Assembly: GCA_029060405.1 (NCBI GenBank)
Contig: JAIDUB010000081.1
Location: 39,758 to 103,757, forward strand
Reading direction: 5' to 3'
Source of the DNA: Duncaniella sp.
GTDB taxonomy: Bacteria; Bacteroidota; Bacteroidia; Bacteroidales; Muribaculaceae
Length of the DNA stretch: 64,000 nucleotides
Shown here: piece after piece, positions 47,396 to 56,662 of the stretch
How the letters are laid out: each line of letters starts with the position of its first letter
Position numbering within the stretch: the first letter of the stretch is position 1
Notes under the pieces: generated by a model
The model's database searches: none
Told to the model about the DNA's origin: nothing
Seen by the model: only the letters and a program-made list of their open reading frames with translations
Translations under genes and position numbers: made by a program

Positions 47396-48604
47396 ATGCT
47401 TAAAGGCAAACATATAATTTTAGGCATCACCGGCGGCATAGCCGCCTATAAATCCGTATCGTTGCTGCGGCTTCTCGTCAAGGCCGGAGCGGAAGTGCAG
47501 GTGGTCATTACCCCGGCCGGGAAAGAGTTTATCACTCCGGTCACGCTTTCGGCACTCAGCGGCAAACCGGTAGTGAGCGAGTTTTTTACAGCCAACACCG
47601 GCGAATGGCATTCTCACGTGGATCTCGGCTTATGGGCTGACTGCATGGTGATAGCACCTGCCACGGCCTCGTCGATAGCCAAGATGGCCAACGGCGTGGC
47701 CGACAATATGCTTATCACTACCTATCTCTCGGCTAAATCTCCCGTATTCATAGCTCCGGCTATGGATCTTGACATGATGGCTCACCCGTCCACCCGCCGC
47801 AATATAGAGCTGCTCCGCAGCTACGGAAATCATATCATCGAGCCTGAGACGGGATTCCTTGCCAGCGGTCTGACCGGTAAGGGACGCATGGAGGAGCCTG
47901 AGAAGATAGTTGAGGTGCTCGACCGCTTCTTTGAAAAAAACGAAAATAAGCCGCTGGCGGGTAAAAAGGTGTTAATAACCGCCGGGCCTACATACGAAGC
48001 CATTGACCCGGTACGTTTTATCGGAAACTATTCATCTGGGAAAATGGGCTTTGCCCTTGCCGATGAGGCCTCGCGCCGCGGTGCCGAGGTGGTGCTGGTG
48101 AGCGGCCCCGTGTCGCTTGCGACTCCATCGGGAAACATCCGCAGGGTTGATGTAAGGTCAGCTCGCGAGATGCTTGCAGCGTGTGAGAAAGAGTTTGACA
48201 CGGCTCATATCGCGATATTCTGTGCCGCCGTGGCCGATTATGCACCGGAACAGATTGTCGACCGGAAGATCAAGCGCGGTGACATGCCGGAAATGACCCT
48301 GCGGCTGGTGAGAAATCCTGATATCGCGGCCACTCTCGGCGCTCGCCGCCGTGACGATCAGACTCTCGTGGGTTTTGCCCTCGAGACCGACAACGAGATG
48401 GAAAACGGACGCACCAAGCTCCGCCGCAAGAATCTCGACATGGTGGTGGTGAATTCCATGCGCGATGCAGGTGCCGGATTCTCGGGCGACACCAATAAGA
48501 TATCCGTGGTTACAGCCAAGGGTGATGAAAAATCATTTCCGCTGAAATCCAAGAGCGAGGTTGCTGCCGATATTATCGATTGTATTGAAGAATTGTCAGA
48601 ATAG
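47396..48604 (+). CDS. coaBC: Phosphopantothenoylcysteine decarboxylase / phosphopantothenate-cysteine ligase
   Basis: This bifunctional enzyme makes 4'-phosphopantetheine for coenzyme A. It has 402 residues: the flavoprotein decarboxylase CoaC (LGITGGIAAYKS; active His in WHSHVDLGLWAD; APAMDLDMMAHP) and the ligase CoaB (about 190-400, VLITAGPTYEAIDPVRFIGN, then YSSGKMGFALA). The usual APAMN reads APAMD, as in other Bacteroidota that I recall. Nine bases separate it from the exonuclease gene. Confidence 0.95.
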   Translation: MLKGKHIILGITGGIAAYKSVSLLRLLVKAGAEVQVVITPAGKEFITPVTLSALSGKPVVSEFFTANTGEWHSHVDLGLWADCMVIAPATASSIAKMANGVADNMLITTYLSAKSPVFIAPAMDLDMMAHPSTRRNIELLRSYGNHIIEPETGFLASGLTGKGRMEEPEKIVEVLDRFFEKNENKPLAGKKVLITAGPTYEAIDPVRFIGNYSSGKMGFALADEASRRGAEVVLVSGPVSLATPSGNIRRVDVRSAREMLAACEKEFDTAHIAIFCAAVADYAPEQIVDRKIKRGDMPEMTLRLVRNPDIAATLGARRRDDQTLVGFALETDNEMENGRTKLRRKNLDMVVVNSMRDAGAGFSGDTNKISVVTAKGDEKSFPLKSKSEVAADIIDCIEELSE

Positions 48605-48650
48605 TCAACGGTACAGCCATTTTCCCTGCGCATAACATTTTAAAAGACAT

Positions 48651-49580
48651 ATGACCGTAAATCGATTGCTTTCGCTCATGTTCACCCTCGCCGCTTTGCT
48701 GGCCGCGGGTGCCGATATGATCGCGCAGGAACTTAACTGCCGGGTGGAGGTGAATGCCGACCAGATTCAGGGTACCAACAAGCAGGTTTTCGCCACCCTT
48801 CAGTCAGCACTCAACGACTATGTGAATACCACCCGCTGGACCAATGCTTCATTTTCGCCCAACGAGAAAATCGAGTGCACCATATTCCTTACGGTGAAGG
48901 AATATGACGAGGGCTCCAACGTGATTAAAGGTGACCTGCAGGTGCAGGCGATACGCCCTGTATACAACAGCTCCTACCTTACCACACTGCTCAACTTCAA
49001 GGATACCCGCGTGGAGTTTACCTATCAGGAAAATGAGCCGCTTATCTATTCCGAAACCACTATGGAGAGCAATCTTACTGCCCTGTTCAATTATTATGTA
49101 TTTCTGATTCTCGCTATAGATTTCGACAGTTTTCAGTCACACGGGGGCGATCCCTACTGGGAAAAACTCGCCAATATCGTGCAGATGGGGCAGTCGTCTG
49201 GCGAGACGGGATGGAAAGCATTTGAGGATACGAAGAACCGTGCAGCCGTGCTTGCGGCGTATACCGATCCGTCGACCTCGGTGCTCAGGGATCTGAATTA
49301 CGATTTTCATCTCAAGGGGCTTGACCAGATGTCGGTGAGTCCCGACAAGGGGCGACAGACCATCACGCAGACACTCGACAACCTTACTACGGTGTTCAAG
49401 GCCAATCCCATGTCGGTGGGCCTGTCGATGTTTCGCGACGCCAAGTTAGACGAACTTGTAAACATATATTCCAAAGCGCCGTCAGATGAACGCGAGACGG
49501 CCTATAAAATCCTTCAGCCGCTTTATCCTACCGATCAGGACCGTCTTGAAAAAATCAAGCGCGGCGACGAAACCAACTGA
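48651..49580 (+). CDS. porD: DUF4835 / PorD-family type IX secretion protein
   Basis: This periplasmic protein of 309 residues has a signal peptide ending at IAQE. The segments LNCRVEVNADQIQGTNKQVF, TILKF-like NFKDTRVEFTY and a final ERLEKIKRG-like helix match DUF4835, which is annotated as T9SS component PorD. It lies between coaBC and recN, the usual order in Bacteroidota. No other T9SS gene is nearby, but a CHU_C cargo protein is at 22.9-24.2 kb. Confidence 0.82.
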   Translation: MTVNRLLSLMFTLAALLAAGADMIAQELNCRVEVNADQIQGTNKQVFATLQSALNDYVNTTRWTNASFSPNEKIECTIFLTVKEYDEGSNVIKGDLQVQAIRPVYNSSYLTTLLNFKDTRVEFTYQENEPLIYSETTMESNLTALFNYYVFLILAIDFDSFQSHGGDPYWEKLANIVQMGQSSGETGWKAFEDTKNRAAVLAAYTDPSTSVLRDLNYDFHLKGLDQMSVSPDKGRQTITQTLDNLTTVFKANPMSVGLSMFRDAKLDELVNIYSKAPSDERETAYKILQPLYPTDQDRLEKIKRGDETN

Positions 49581-49585
49581 TTATT

Positions 49586-51274
49586 ATGCTCCGCTCTCTA
49601 CATATATCCAACTATGCCCTCATATCGGGAGTCGACATAGAATTTTTCCCCGGCTTCAACGTGATCACCGGCGAGACCGGTGCCGGAAAGTCGATAATAC
49701 TCGGAGCGCTGTCGCTGATACTCGGCGGTCGCGCCGATACCCGCGTGGTTACCGATCCTGCGCTCAAGACAGTGATCGAGGCTCAATTCGATGTCACCGG
49801 ATATGATGCCTTGAAGCAGTATTGCTTGGAGTCAGATATCGAATGGGACGACAATACCTGCATACTTCGCCGCGAGATAGCGCCGGCGGGTCGCTCGCGT
49901 GCGTTTGTCAACGACTCACCCGTGCCTGTCGCAAAGCTGCGCGACGTGGCTATGTTTCTCGTCGACATCCACTCCCAGCATCAGAATCAGCTCCTTGCTA
50001 CGCCCGAATTTCAGTTGCGTGTCATTGATACCCTTGCAGGCAACGGCCCGAAACTTGCCGAATACACTTCCCGGTACAATGCCTACCGCGATGCGGTGAA
50101 GAAGCTCCGCACGGCGCGCGCCGAAGTGGAGCGAAGCCGTCAGGATGAGGAGTATACCCGATTTCAGCTTGAGCAGATCGAAGCCCTCGGTCTGGAGGAG
50201 GGGGAGCAGGAACGGCTTGAGCATGACCGTGAGGTACTTGAGAATCTGTCCAATATCAAGTCATCGCTTTCGGCCGCGATAGGCGCGCTCAACGGTAACG
50301 ACGGTTCGGCTCTCGAGCTTCTCGATGCCGCCGCAGCCGAGTGCCGGAGGCTCGACGGAGTGCTTGACCGCAACGATGATATTCCGGGACGACTTGAAAG
50401 CGTCAGCATCGAGGTGGCCGACATATGCCGCACTCTCGAATCGCTCGATGAAACTCTCGATAGCGACGGAGGCTCACTTGAATCGATCGAGGACAGGCTC
50501 AACAGCATTTATTCGCTTTGTCACCGCCATCATGTAGCGTCGGGTGAGGAACTGATAGCCATGCGCGACACGCTTCGCGCCCGTCTCGACAATCTCGACA
50601 ATTCCGAAGAATTCCTTCAGGAACTTGAGCGTAAGGCCCGGCGGTTGCGCTCTCTTGCCCGCGAGACCGCGCAGGAACTTTCGGAAAGCCGTCGACGCGA
50701 GGCCGAGCGGTTTGCCGGTCAGCTGCGTGAAGCCGCTATGCCTCTTGGTATGAAAAACCTTCAGGTGCAGGTAGCTGTAGAACCGGTGGATATGTCGCCT
50801 ACAGGTATGGACGAAGTGAAATTCCTCACGGCATTCAATAAGAATCAGCCGCTTATGCCTGTGGGCAACGGTGCTTCGGGTGGAGAAATCTCCCGACTCA
50901 TGCTCTCGGTGAAGAGTATAATTGCATCGAAGATGCAGTTGCCATCCATAATATTCGATGAAATAGATACCGGCGTTTCGGGTGAGGTGGCCGACAGTAT
51001 GGGTCGCATGATGCTCCGTATAGCCGAGACCATACAGGTAATCACCATCACCCACCTCCCGCAGGTAGCCGCCAAGGCCTCGCATCACTATAAGGTGTAC
51101 AAGGAGGATTCGGCCGACCGCACTCTTACCCATATCTCGCTCCTCGATAATGAAGAGCGTGTAGCGGCAATCGCCACCATGCTTTCGGGCAATTCGGTGG
51201 ATGAGGCTGCCCTAAATAACGCACGCTCGTTGCTTTCCAACGTTAATCCCAATCTGTTTAATGGAACCGTCTGA
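49586..51274 (+). CDS. recN: DNA repair ATPase RecN
   Basis: This SMC-like protein acts in double-strand break repair. It has 562 residues: Walker A GETGAGKS (29-36), long coiled-coil arms (about 155-370) and a C-terminal head with the signature GNGASGGEISRLMLS and Walker B PSIIFDEIDTGVSG. It begins five bases after porD and overlaps rlmB by 14 bases. Confidence 0.96.
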   Translation: MLRSLHISNYALISGVDIEFFPGFNVITGETGAGKSIILGALSLILGGRADTRVVTDPALKTVIEAQFDVTGYDALKQYCLESDIEWDDNTCILRREIAPAGRSRAFVNDSPVPVAKLRDVAMFLVDIHSQHQNQLLATPEFQLRVIDTLAGNGPKLAEYTSRYNAYRDAVKKLRTARAEVERSRQDEEYTRFQLEQIEALGLEEGEQERLEHDREVLENLSNIKSSLSAAIGALNGNDGSALELLDAAAAECRRLDGVLDRNDDIPGRLESVSIEVADICRTLESLDETLDSDGGSLESIEDRLNSIYSLCHRHHVASGEELIAMRDTLRARLDNLDNSEEFLQELERKARRLRSLARETAQELSESRRREAERFAGQLREAAMPLGMKNLQVQVAVEPVDMSPTGMDEVKFLTAFNKNQPLMPVGNGASGGEISRLMLSVKSIIASKMQLPSIIFDEIDTGVSGEVADSMGRMMLRIAETIQVITITHLPQVAAKASHHYKVYKEDSADRTLTHISLLDNEERVAAIATMLSGNSVDEAALNNARSLLSNVNPNLFNGTV

Positions 51275-52016
51275 CTATATTTTCGGCCTGCGTGCCGTAA
51301 TCGAGGCTATTGAGGCCGGAAAAGAAATCGACAAGATATTTATTGCCAAGGACCTGCAGGGCCCGTTGGCTCAGGAACTCATAGATATCGCCCGCAAGGC
51401 CCGCGTGGTGATGCAGCGTGTGCCGGTGGAGCGTATCAACCGCATAACCCGAAAAAATCATCAGGGTGTGCTGGCCATGATGTCGGCAATTACGTATTAC
51501 CGTCTCGATCACCTCGTGCCGGAGCTCTACGAAGCCGGTCTGCTTCCTTTCATGGTGGTGCTCGACGGTATTACCGACGTGAGAAATTTCGGAGCGATAG
51601 CCCGCACATGCGAGTGTGCCGGAGTGGATGCGATCGTGATTCCGCAACACGGCAGTGTGAGTGTTGGGGGCGATGCCGTCAAGACTTCGGCCGGAGCTTT
51701 GCTGCACCTTCCGGTGGCTCGCGTCAGTAACACCGTGCAGGCGGTGCGTTTCCTGAAAGACAACGGTTATCGCGTAGTGGCCGTTACGGAAAAGAGCGAT
51801 ATGAATTATACGCAGGGTAATTACACCGATCCCGTCGCGCTCGTGATGGGAGCCGAGGATACCGGAATCTCACCCGAGGTGATGAAACTGTGTGATACCC
51901 GCGTGGGTATACCCATGTTTGGCAAGATAGGTTCGCTCAATGTATCGGTGGCAGCCGGTGTGATGATCTATGAGGTTGTGCGCCAGCGCTTCAATGCTAA
52001 TCTGGAAGTAATCTGA
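51261..52016 (+). CDS. rlmB: SPOUT-family rRNA/tRNA 2'-O-methyltransferase, RlmB-like
   Basis: This protein of 251 residues has an N-terminal L30e-like RNA-binding part (IFGLRAVIEAIEAGKEIDKI) and a SpoU knot domain with the three motifs VRNFGAIARTCE, MGAEDTGIS and IGSLNVSVAAGVMIYEV. By family it methylates the ribose of G2251 in 23S rRNA; other SpoU targets are possible. The last 20 bases overlap the convergent HAD gene. Confidence 0.92.
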   Translation: MEPSDYIFGLRAVIEAIEAGKEIDKIFIAKDLQGPLAQELIDIARKARVVMQRVPVERINRITRKNHQGVLAMMSAITYYRLDHLVPELYEAGLLPFMVVLDGITDVRNFGAIARTCECAGVDAIVIPQHGSVSVGGDAVKTSAGALLHLPVARVSNTVQAVRFLKDNGYRVVAVTEKSDMNYTQGNYTDPVALVMGAEDTGISPEVMKLCDTRVGIPMFGKIGSLNVSVAAGVMIYEVVRQRFNANLEVI

Positions 52017-52743
52017 TCAGTTCGCCAAGCGAATTGACGGTATAGTAGCTGCCGTTGAATGTCACGGGAGCGGGAGAGTTGCGGTCGAAATATACCGCAT
52101 CCCATCCGGCGTTGACGGCGCCGGCTATGTCAGTCGCAAGATTGTCGCCCACGAGCAGGTGCCGACCCGGATTGCGCTCTCCGGTCATCTCCATCGCGTG
52201 GCGATAGATGCCTATGGCAGGTTTGTTGATGCCTATGTGGTCGCTGAGCACGGTGATATCGATGTAAGGGGTGATACCAGCTGTATCCATCTTGCGGTAT
52301 TGCACCTGCTCGAACCCATTGGAAAGGATGCCGGTGCGGTAACCATGTTCGCGCAGCCATGACAGAAGCTCCACAGCTCCGTCAACGAGTCCTTTCTGCA
52401 TCGCGAGAATGTCGAGATACCACGGGTCAAGTTTCATGGCCAGCTCGTCGAGTCCCGAATCGGAACCGCTGAAATATGGTCTCAGCGGCGCTCTCATTCT
52501 CTCGATCCGGAGATAGTCGCGCGATATTTCGCCGAGGGCATATCGGCGCCAGAGCTCGACATTTGATTTCTCATAATCATCCACCCATGTATCGGCCGAA
52601 GGAATCCATCGGCTTATCCCGGCCTCCTCGTAAAGCTGTCGCAATGCGAGTCGCGAATTGGCATGGAAATCTATCAGGGTGTCGTCGAGGTCAAGCCACA
52701 CTACCTTCGGACGAACAGGTATCACGGTTTTCTCAGATTTCAT
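51997..52743 (-). CDS. HAD-family phosphatase, YjjG-like nucleotidase
   Basis: This protein of 248 residues has the HAD motifs LDLDDTLIDF (nucleophile Asp), ILSNGF (motif II), a Lys in NKPAIGIY and VGDNLATDIAGA. The all-helical cap and LDDTLIDF start fit YjjG, which removes phosphate from non-canonical pyrimidine nucleotides. The transporter gene next to it overlaps by 11 bases. Confidence 0.88.
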   Translation of the reverse strand: MKSEKTVIPVRPKVVWLDLDDTLIDFHANSRLALRQLYEEAGISRWIPSADTWVDDYEKSNVELWRRYALGEISRDYLRIERMRAPLRPYFSGSDSGLDELAMKLDPWYLDILAMQKGLVDGAVELLSWLREHGYRTGILSNGFEQVQYRKMDTAGITPYIDITVLSDHIGINKPAIGIYRHAMEMTGERNPGRHLLVGDNLATDIAGAVNAGWDAVYFDRNSPAPVTFNGSYYTVNSLGELIRLLPD

Positions 52744-53449
52744 TGATTTTCCACCATTTATATGACATGTCGGGGTTGTCGGTTACATCATGTCCCTCTA
52801 TGGAGCGTAGCCAGCGCACCACTCTTACGGTGACCGGAAGTATGAGAATCTCGTAGAATGTCTTGAGAAAGGTCTGAGTCACTATGAGCATCACGATCTC
52901 GTTCCACGCGAGTATGCCGCCGAATGCGATGGGGAAGAATATCACAGAGTCAACGCCTTCGCCGAAAAGCGACGAAAGAATAGCGCGCACTGAAAAGCCC
53001 TTGCCTTTATGAGCGATCTTCATGCGCGACATCACATAGGCATTTACCATCGAGCCGCTGAGAAATGCAATGAAACTGGCGGCGAATACGCGCGGCACCG
53101 CACCGAATATTGTTTCCATAGCGTCCTGGTGAGCCCACGAGTCAGCGCCGGGCAAAAGAAGCCCGAGCTGCAGCAGAAGGGCCACAAGCAGAGCCATGCC
53201 GAAACCGAGCCATATCACAAGTCTGGCCTTGGAGAATCCGTAGACCTCGACTATGCAGTCGTTGATGATATACGATATGGGAAATACCACCACGCCCGCG
53301 GTGATGGTGAGGAACCCGAGATCAACGGTCTTTATCTCCATGAGGTTGCTCACGATGAGACACGTGCAGAATATCACGGCGAGAATCATGAAAGTCACCG
53401 AGACTTCCGGTCGACGCGGAGAGGAATGGTTGTCAGAATTCTGAATCAT
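52733..53449 (-). CDS. Queuosine precursor transporter (YhhQ/VUT family)
   Basis: This inner-membrane protein has 238 residues from the ATG at 53449; an upstream GTG at 53479 would deepen the overlap with kdsC. It has about six helices. The pattern FPISYIINDCIVEVYGFSKA and LSSLFGEGVDSVIFFPIAF is typical of the DUF165/YhhQ family, which imports queuine precursors (preQ0/preQ1). Not obviously linked in function to kdsC or the HAD gene. Confidence 0.88.
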   Translation of the reverse strand: MIQNSDNHSSPRRPEVSVTFMILAVIFCTCLIVSNLMEIKTVDLGFLTITAGVVVFPISYIINDCIVEVYGFSKARLVIWLGFGMALLVALLLQLGLLLPGADSWAHQDAMETIFGAVPRVFAASFIAFLSGSMVNAYVMSRMKIAHKGKGFSVRAILSSLFGEGVDSVIFFPIAFGGILAWNEIVMLIVTQTFLKTFYEILILPVTVRVVRWLRSIEGHDVTDNPDMSYKWWKINEI

Positions 53450-53915
53450 CGATGAAGGTATTGGCAAATTCGCGGACACATCCCTGTCCGCCGTTGAGAG
53501 TCATGATTTTTATTTCGGGAACGACCTTGACCTGAGGCATGGCATCGGCCGGACATGCCGGGTGACCCACCGCACGAAGCAGTTGAAGGCAGTTGACATC
53601 GTCGCCTATATAAGCCACGTCGGCAAGCTCAATGCCCGCCTCGGCACATATGGCCATGACGGCCTCGAGCTTTCCGCCGAAGCGCTTGCCCTGCACGAGA
53701 TAGTCCACGCCGAGTTTTTCGGCACGACGCTCCACGATAGTGGTATTCTCGCTCGTCACGATTCCCACCTTGATACCCTGACGCTGCAGGAGCTGAAGCC
53801 CCATGCCGTCGCGGGTGTTGAAGCGCTTCATGTAGTCGCCGACGGCGGTATAGTACATTCCGCCGTCGGTAAGAGTTCCGTCGACGTCGGTAAGAAAAAG
53901 CTTGATTGGTTTCAT
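53433..53915 (-). CDS. kdsC: KDO-8-phosphate phosphatase
   Basis: This small HAD enzyme of 160 residues makes free Kdo for lipid A inner core. Motifs are LTDVDGTLTDG (nucleophile Asp), VTSENT (motif II), a conserved Lys near GGKLEA and YIGDDVNCLQLL (motif III). No cap domain, as expected. It lies 18 bases after the YjbR gene. Confidence 0.92.
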   Translation of the reverse strand: MKPIKLFLTDVDGTLTDGGMYYTAVGDYMKRFNTRDGMGLQLLQRQGIKVGIVTSENTTIVERRAEKLGVDYLVQGKRFGGKLEAVMAICAEAGIELADVAYIGDDVNCLQLLRAVGHPACPADAMPQVKVVPEIKIMTLNGGQGCVREFANTFIDDSEF

Positions 53916-53933
53916 ATATATGATAACGTGATT

Positions 53934-54287
53934 CTATTGTTCATATTGTCTGCGGATTTTGCATGGCAGCTTGGCGAGAGCCTGCCGGTAGGAGTGCTCT
54001 ATCAGCCGGCGCTGCAAGCTGTCGGGCACATCGCCGCAGTAATCCACCGATATCCAGTGCCGCTTGTTCATGTGATAGCCGGGGCGGATACCGGAGTATC
54101 TTTCCTGCAGTTCGGTCGAATAGTCGGGGTCAACTTTCAGATTATAGAAATCCCACTCACCTGCAAGCGTCATAAGGCAGAAAATTCTTCCGCCTATTTC
54201 GAGCGAAAGCGTGTCGGGGCCGAAAGGCAACCGCTCGGTGGCATAGGGCAATGACAGGCCGTATTCTCTTACTTCCTCGATATTCAT
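53934..54287 (-). CDS. MmcQ/YjbR-family protein
   Basis: This protein of 117 residues has the family core YATERLPFGPDTLSLEIGGR, FCLMTL, VDPDYSTELQERYSGIRPGY and MNKRHWISV. The fold resembles DNA-binding CyaY-like proteins, but the role is not established. It shares one base with the hypothetical gene upstream. Confidence 0.9.
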   Translation of the reverse strand: MNIEEVREYGLSLPYATERLPFGPDTLSLEIGGRIFCLMTLAGEWDFYNLKVDPDYSTELQERYSGIRPGYHMNKRHWISVDYCGDVPDSLQRRLIEHSYRQALAKLPCKIRRQYEQ

Positions 54288-54802
54288 TACTTGATTTTGC
54301 GTGAAATATTGCGAAAGGCTGATTTCAGTCCCGGCGACATATACTGCGTTGCCAGCATGTCGAGACGGGCCCGAAGCTCTGATTTTAGCTCAGGATAGTG
54401 GAGGCACATCCTGTAGGCCGTATACAGGCAGAAACATCTCACTGCATACGGCTCGCACTCGGCATTGATATTAGCCAGACAAAAGTCGAGGAAATCCGTG
54501 CGCATGCTTTCGGGCTCATATTCTTGACCGCGCAAAATCTGCAGGAGCATTCTTTTGCGCGCAGTGACTGTCTCGATCAAAAGCCTGTCGATCAAAACAT
54601 TCTGCAATGATTGCAGCCACGGTGCATCGCTGTCGGGCAGATGGGTGAGACACCACAGGGCGTTGTTGTTGAGCCTACGGTCGCCCGAGAGCGCGAGCGA
54701 AAGCAAGGCATTGCGATTTTCTTCACACTCATCGGCCCACTCCACGGCATTCTTAATGTCAGGCATATTTATCCGCCCTGACAGCATTGTAATCAGATTC
54801 AC
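54287..54802 (-). CDS. Helical hypothetical protein, HEAT-like
   Basis: This protein of 171 residues is made of repeated amphipathic helices (ENRNALLSLALSGDRRLNNN then ALWCLTHLPD, and LLQILRG), like HEAT repeats. No catalytic motif, signal or membrane span. A second start at 54766 is possible. It overlaps the TonB-like gene upstream by four bases and the YjbR gene by one base. Function not recognised. Confidence 0.65.
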   Translation of the reverse strand: MNLITMLSGRINMPDIKNAVEWADECEENRNALLSLALSGDRRLNNNALWCLTHLPDSDAPWLQSLQNVLIDRLLIETVTARKRMLLQILRGQEYEPESMRTDFLDFCLANINAECEPYAVRCFCLYTAYRMCLHYPELKSELRARLDMLATQYMSPGLKSAFRNISRKIK

Positions 54803-55476
54803 GGATTATTCTTCGATCTACAGAAAGTTACGGGAAGTGTATAATAACTATTTACAAATTGCCCATTTATTTTCGCCGGTGTAAAGGCTGGCAGGATTTC
54901 AATAATACGCATGGCTTCCATGTCAAGTTCCTTGGATTTACTTCTCATGATTACCGGACTATGAGCCTTCCCGGTCTTGTCAATTACGAATCTCACTATT
55001 ACACGACCACCCATGAAATCGTCGGGAAGAGAATCGGGTAAATGGATATTGGTGGCGATGAAATTCAGTAAAGCTGCATTTCCGCCGGGAAATATTGCTT
55101 TCTCTTCTGCGATTTCATATATCTTATCAGGATCAAATTCCGGCATTGAATCAACGCAAACAATCTCATCGTGAGTTTCCCCGCTCAATATGTTCGGATC
55201 GTCATCTTGTGCGGATTTTGCGTAAGATACTGCGTTGTATCCGCTCATTAATAAGATTCCGGCAGAAATGCCCGCTATAGCTACGGATTTTCCAATCAGG
55301 CGCCGATTCTGAAGCGGTTGCTCAAGATAGAGCACCTCGGCTTCACATTTAGGGCAAGTGCCGGAGCAGTCGCCTTTGTAGCGACATTCCTGTGTCACGA
55401 ACTCGATGCCGTTTTCCTCGGCAATTTTTTGCCGTATCTGCTTAAGCATCTTGCAGGTATGTTTTCCTTTTGTCAT
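54799..55476 (-). CDS. TonB-C-domain protein with an N-terminal cysteine-rich module, copy 1
   Basis: This protein of 225 residues has an N-terminal module (1-52) with four clustered cysteines (ECRYKGDCSGTCPKCEAE). One hydrophobic segment follows (about 63-82), then a linker and a C-terminal TonB-like domain (about 140-225: GGRVIVRFVIDKTGKAHSPV, MEAMRIIEILPAFTPAKING). The N-terminus is cytoplasmic by prediction and the TonB-like end periplasmic. The first 52 residues differ from those of copy 2 at only three positions, while the rest is much less similar. The ATG at 55476 begins MTKGKHTCKM. Confidence 0.82.
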   Translation of the reverse strand: MTKGKHTCKMLKQIRQKIAEENGIEFVTQECRYKGDCSGTCPKCEAEVLYLEQPLQNRRLIGKSVAIAGISAGILLMSGYNAVSYAKSAQDDDPNILSGETHDEIVCVDSMPEFDPDKIYEIAEEKAIFPGGNAALLNFIATNIHLPDSLPDDFMGGRVIVRFVIDKTGKAHSPVIMRSKSKELDMEAMRIIEILPAFTPAKINGQFVNSYYTLPVTFCRSKNNP

Positions 55477-55518
55477 GATGAAAATTAATGGTTATCAGTC
55501 TGCCTGAGATTACATTAT

Positions 55519-56262
55519 TCATTTTTCGGGACGCTTAATATCGATGGGAAGGGTATACCATCGGTTAATGTTTTGGCCGTCTATTTTCCCGGGTTCAAAT
55601 TTTGGAAGAAGTTTTACTACACGTATAGCTTCAATATCAAATTCATCACCACAACTTCTTAAAATTTGTACATCGCCAATATTGCCGTCTTTCATAACAA
55701 CGAACTTAACAACAACTCGACGAAATTTGATGTCTTCAGAAATATGTTCGGGAAAGTGAACATTTTTAGAAATAAATTTTAATAAAGCGGGAATCCCGTC
55801 GGGGAATTTCGGCGCTTCATCCGAGATTTCATATATAGCGTCAGGATCATAAATAAATTCTTCATGCTTAGTGCGAGCTGAATCGTTATCCTCGTCGCTT
55901 ATATATTCCCCAGTCAGAACAAAATCTTCGATCTCAACATAGTTAGATCTTTTCGTATTGTAATTACCGACGTTCTTTTCTGTTGTTTCAGAATTATACT
56001 GCATTGATGTTGAGGAGGGGGAACAACTTGCTAAAACAAAGATTCCCGCTGAAATACCTGCGATAGCTAAGGTTTTACCCGACAGAAGGCGCTTGTGAAG
56101 CTGTCGCTCAAGATAGAGCACCTCGGCTTCACATTTGGGGCAAGTGCCGGAACAGTCGCCTTTAAAGGTGCATTCCTGTGTCACGAACTCGATGCCGTTT
56201 TCCTCGGCAATTTTTTGCCGTATCTGCTTAAGCATCTTGCAGGTATGTTTTCCTTGTGTCAT
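55519..56262 (-). CDS. TonB-C-domain protein with an N-terminal cysteine-rich module, copy 2
   Basis: This protein of 247 residues has the same layout as copy 1: a four-cysteine module (ECTFKGDCSGTCPKCEAE), a hydrophobic segment ending VLASCS, a variable linker and a C-terminal TonB-like domain (RRVVVKFVVMKDGNIGDVQI, EAIRVVKLLPKFEPGKIDGQ). The LASC stretch looks like a lipobox but lies about 80 residues in, so it is more likely part of a membrane anchor. It may transmit energy or act as a sensor; no ExbB/D is nearby. Confidence 0.82.
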   Translation of the reverse strand: MTQGKHTCKMLKQIRQKIAEENGIEFVTQECTFKGDCSGTCPKCEAEVLYLERQLHKRLLSGKTLAIAGISAGIFVLASCSPSSTSMQYNSETTEKNVGNYNTKRSNYVEIEDFVLTGEYISDEDNDSARTKHEEFIYDPDAIYEISDEAPKFPDGIPALLKFISKNVHFPEHISEDIKFRRVVVKFVVMKDGNIGDVQILRSCGDEFDIEAIRVVKLLPKFEPGKIDGQNINRWYTLPIDIKRPEK

Positions 56263-56386
56263 GATGGAAAATTAATGGTTATATGTATTGACGAGAATGC
56301 TTTACAATAAAAGCGGCACGGCGATTATCCGCAAGCACAGGGGGGTGAGAATATAAGATTCTTTGGATATCGACGCAAATTTTCAC

Positions 56387-56662
56387 TTAGCGTGAAGTGC
56401 TTACGGATATGATGGGTTTACCGAAAAAGGAGGAAATCATCGATAATGTCGCTATCGTGAAATTGTGTTGACCACTAAGCCATTTTGTAATCTCACTCGG
56501 ACGTCGTCCCAAGGCTTCGGCAAATTGTGTTTTAGTGAGATTGCGTTGACGCATAAGTTTATCAATGCGGTCAGAAATTTCAAAAGATAGATCGACTTCC
56601 TGTTGAATTCGATCAGGTATATTACCCAAAATTTCGGTGAGTGATCTTGATGTACGTTTCAT
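56387..56662 (-). CDS. XRE-type helix-turn-helix antitoxin
   Basis: This protein of 91 residues has a helical start and a Xre HTH (about 30-85: MRQRNLTKTQFAEALGRRPS then EITKWLSGQHNFTIATL). It fits HigA-like antitoxins. The start overlaps the end of the decayed toxin gene (ATGA), and a perfect 12-base inverted repeat lies upstream of that gene, a likely operator. It is intact, whereas the toxin is not. Confidence 0.85.
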   Translation of the reverse strand: MKRTSRSLTEILGNIPDRIQQEVDLSFEISDRIDKLMRQRNLTKTQFAEALGRRPSEITKWLSGQHNFTIATLSMISSFFGKPIISVSTSR

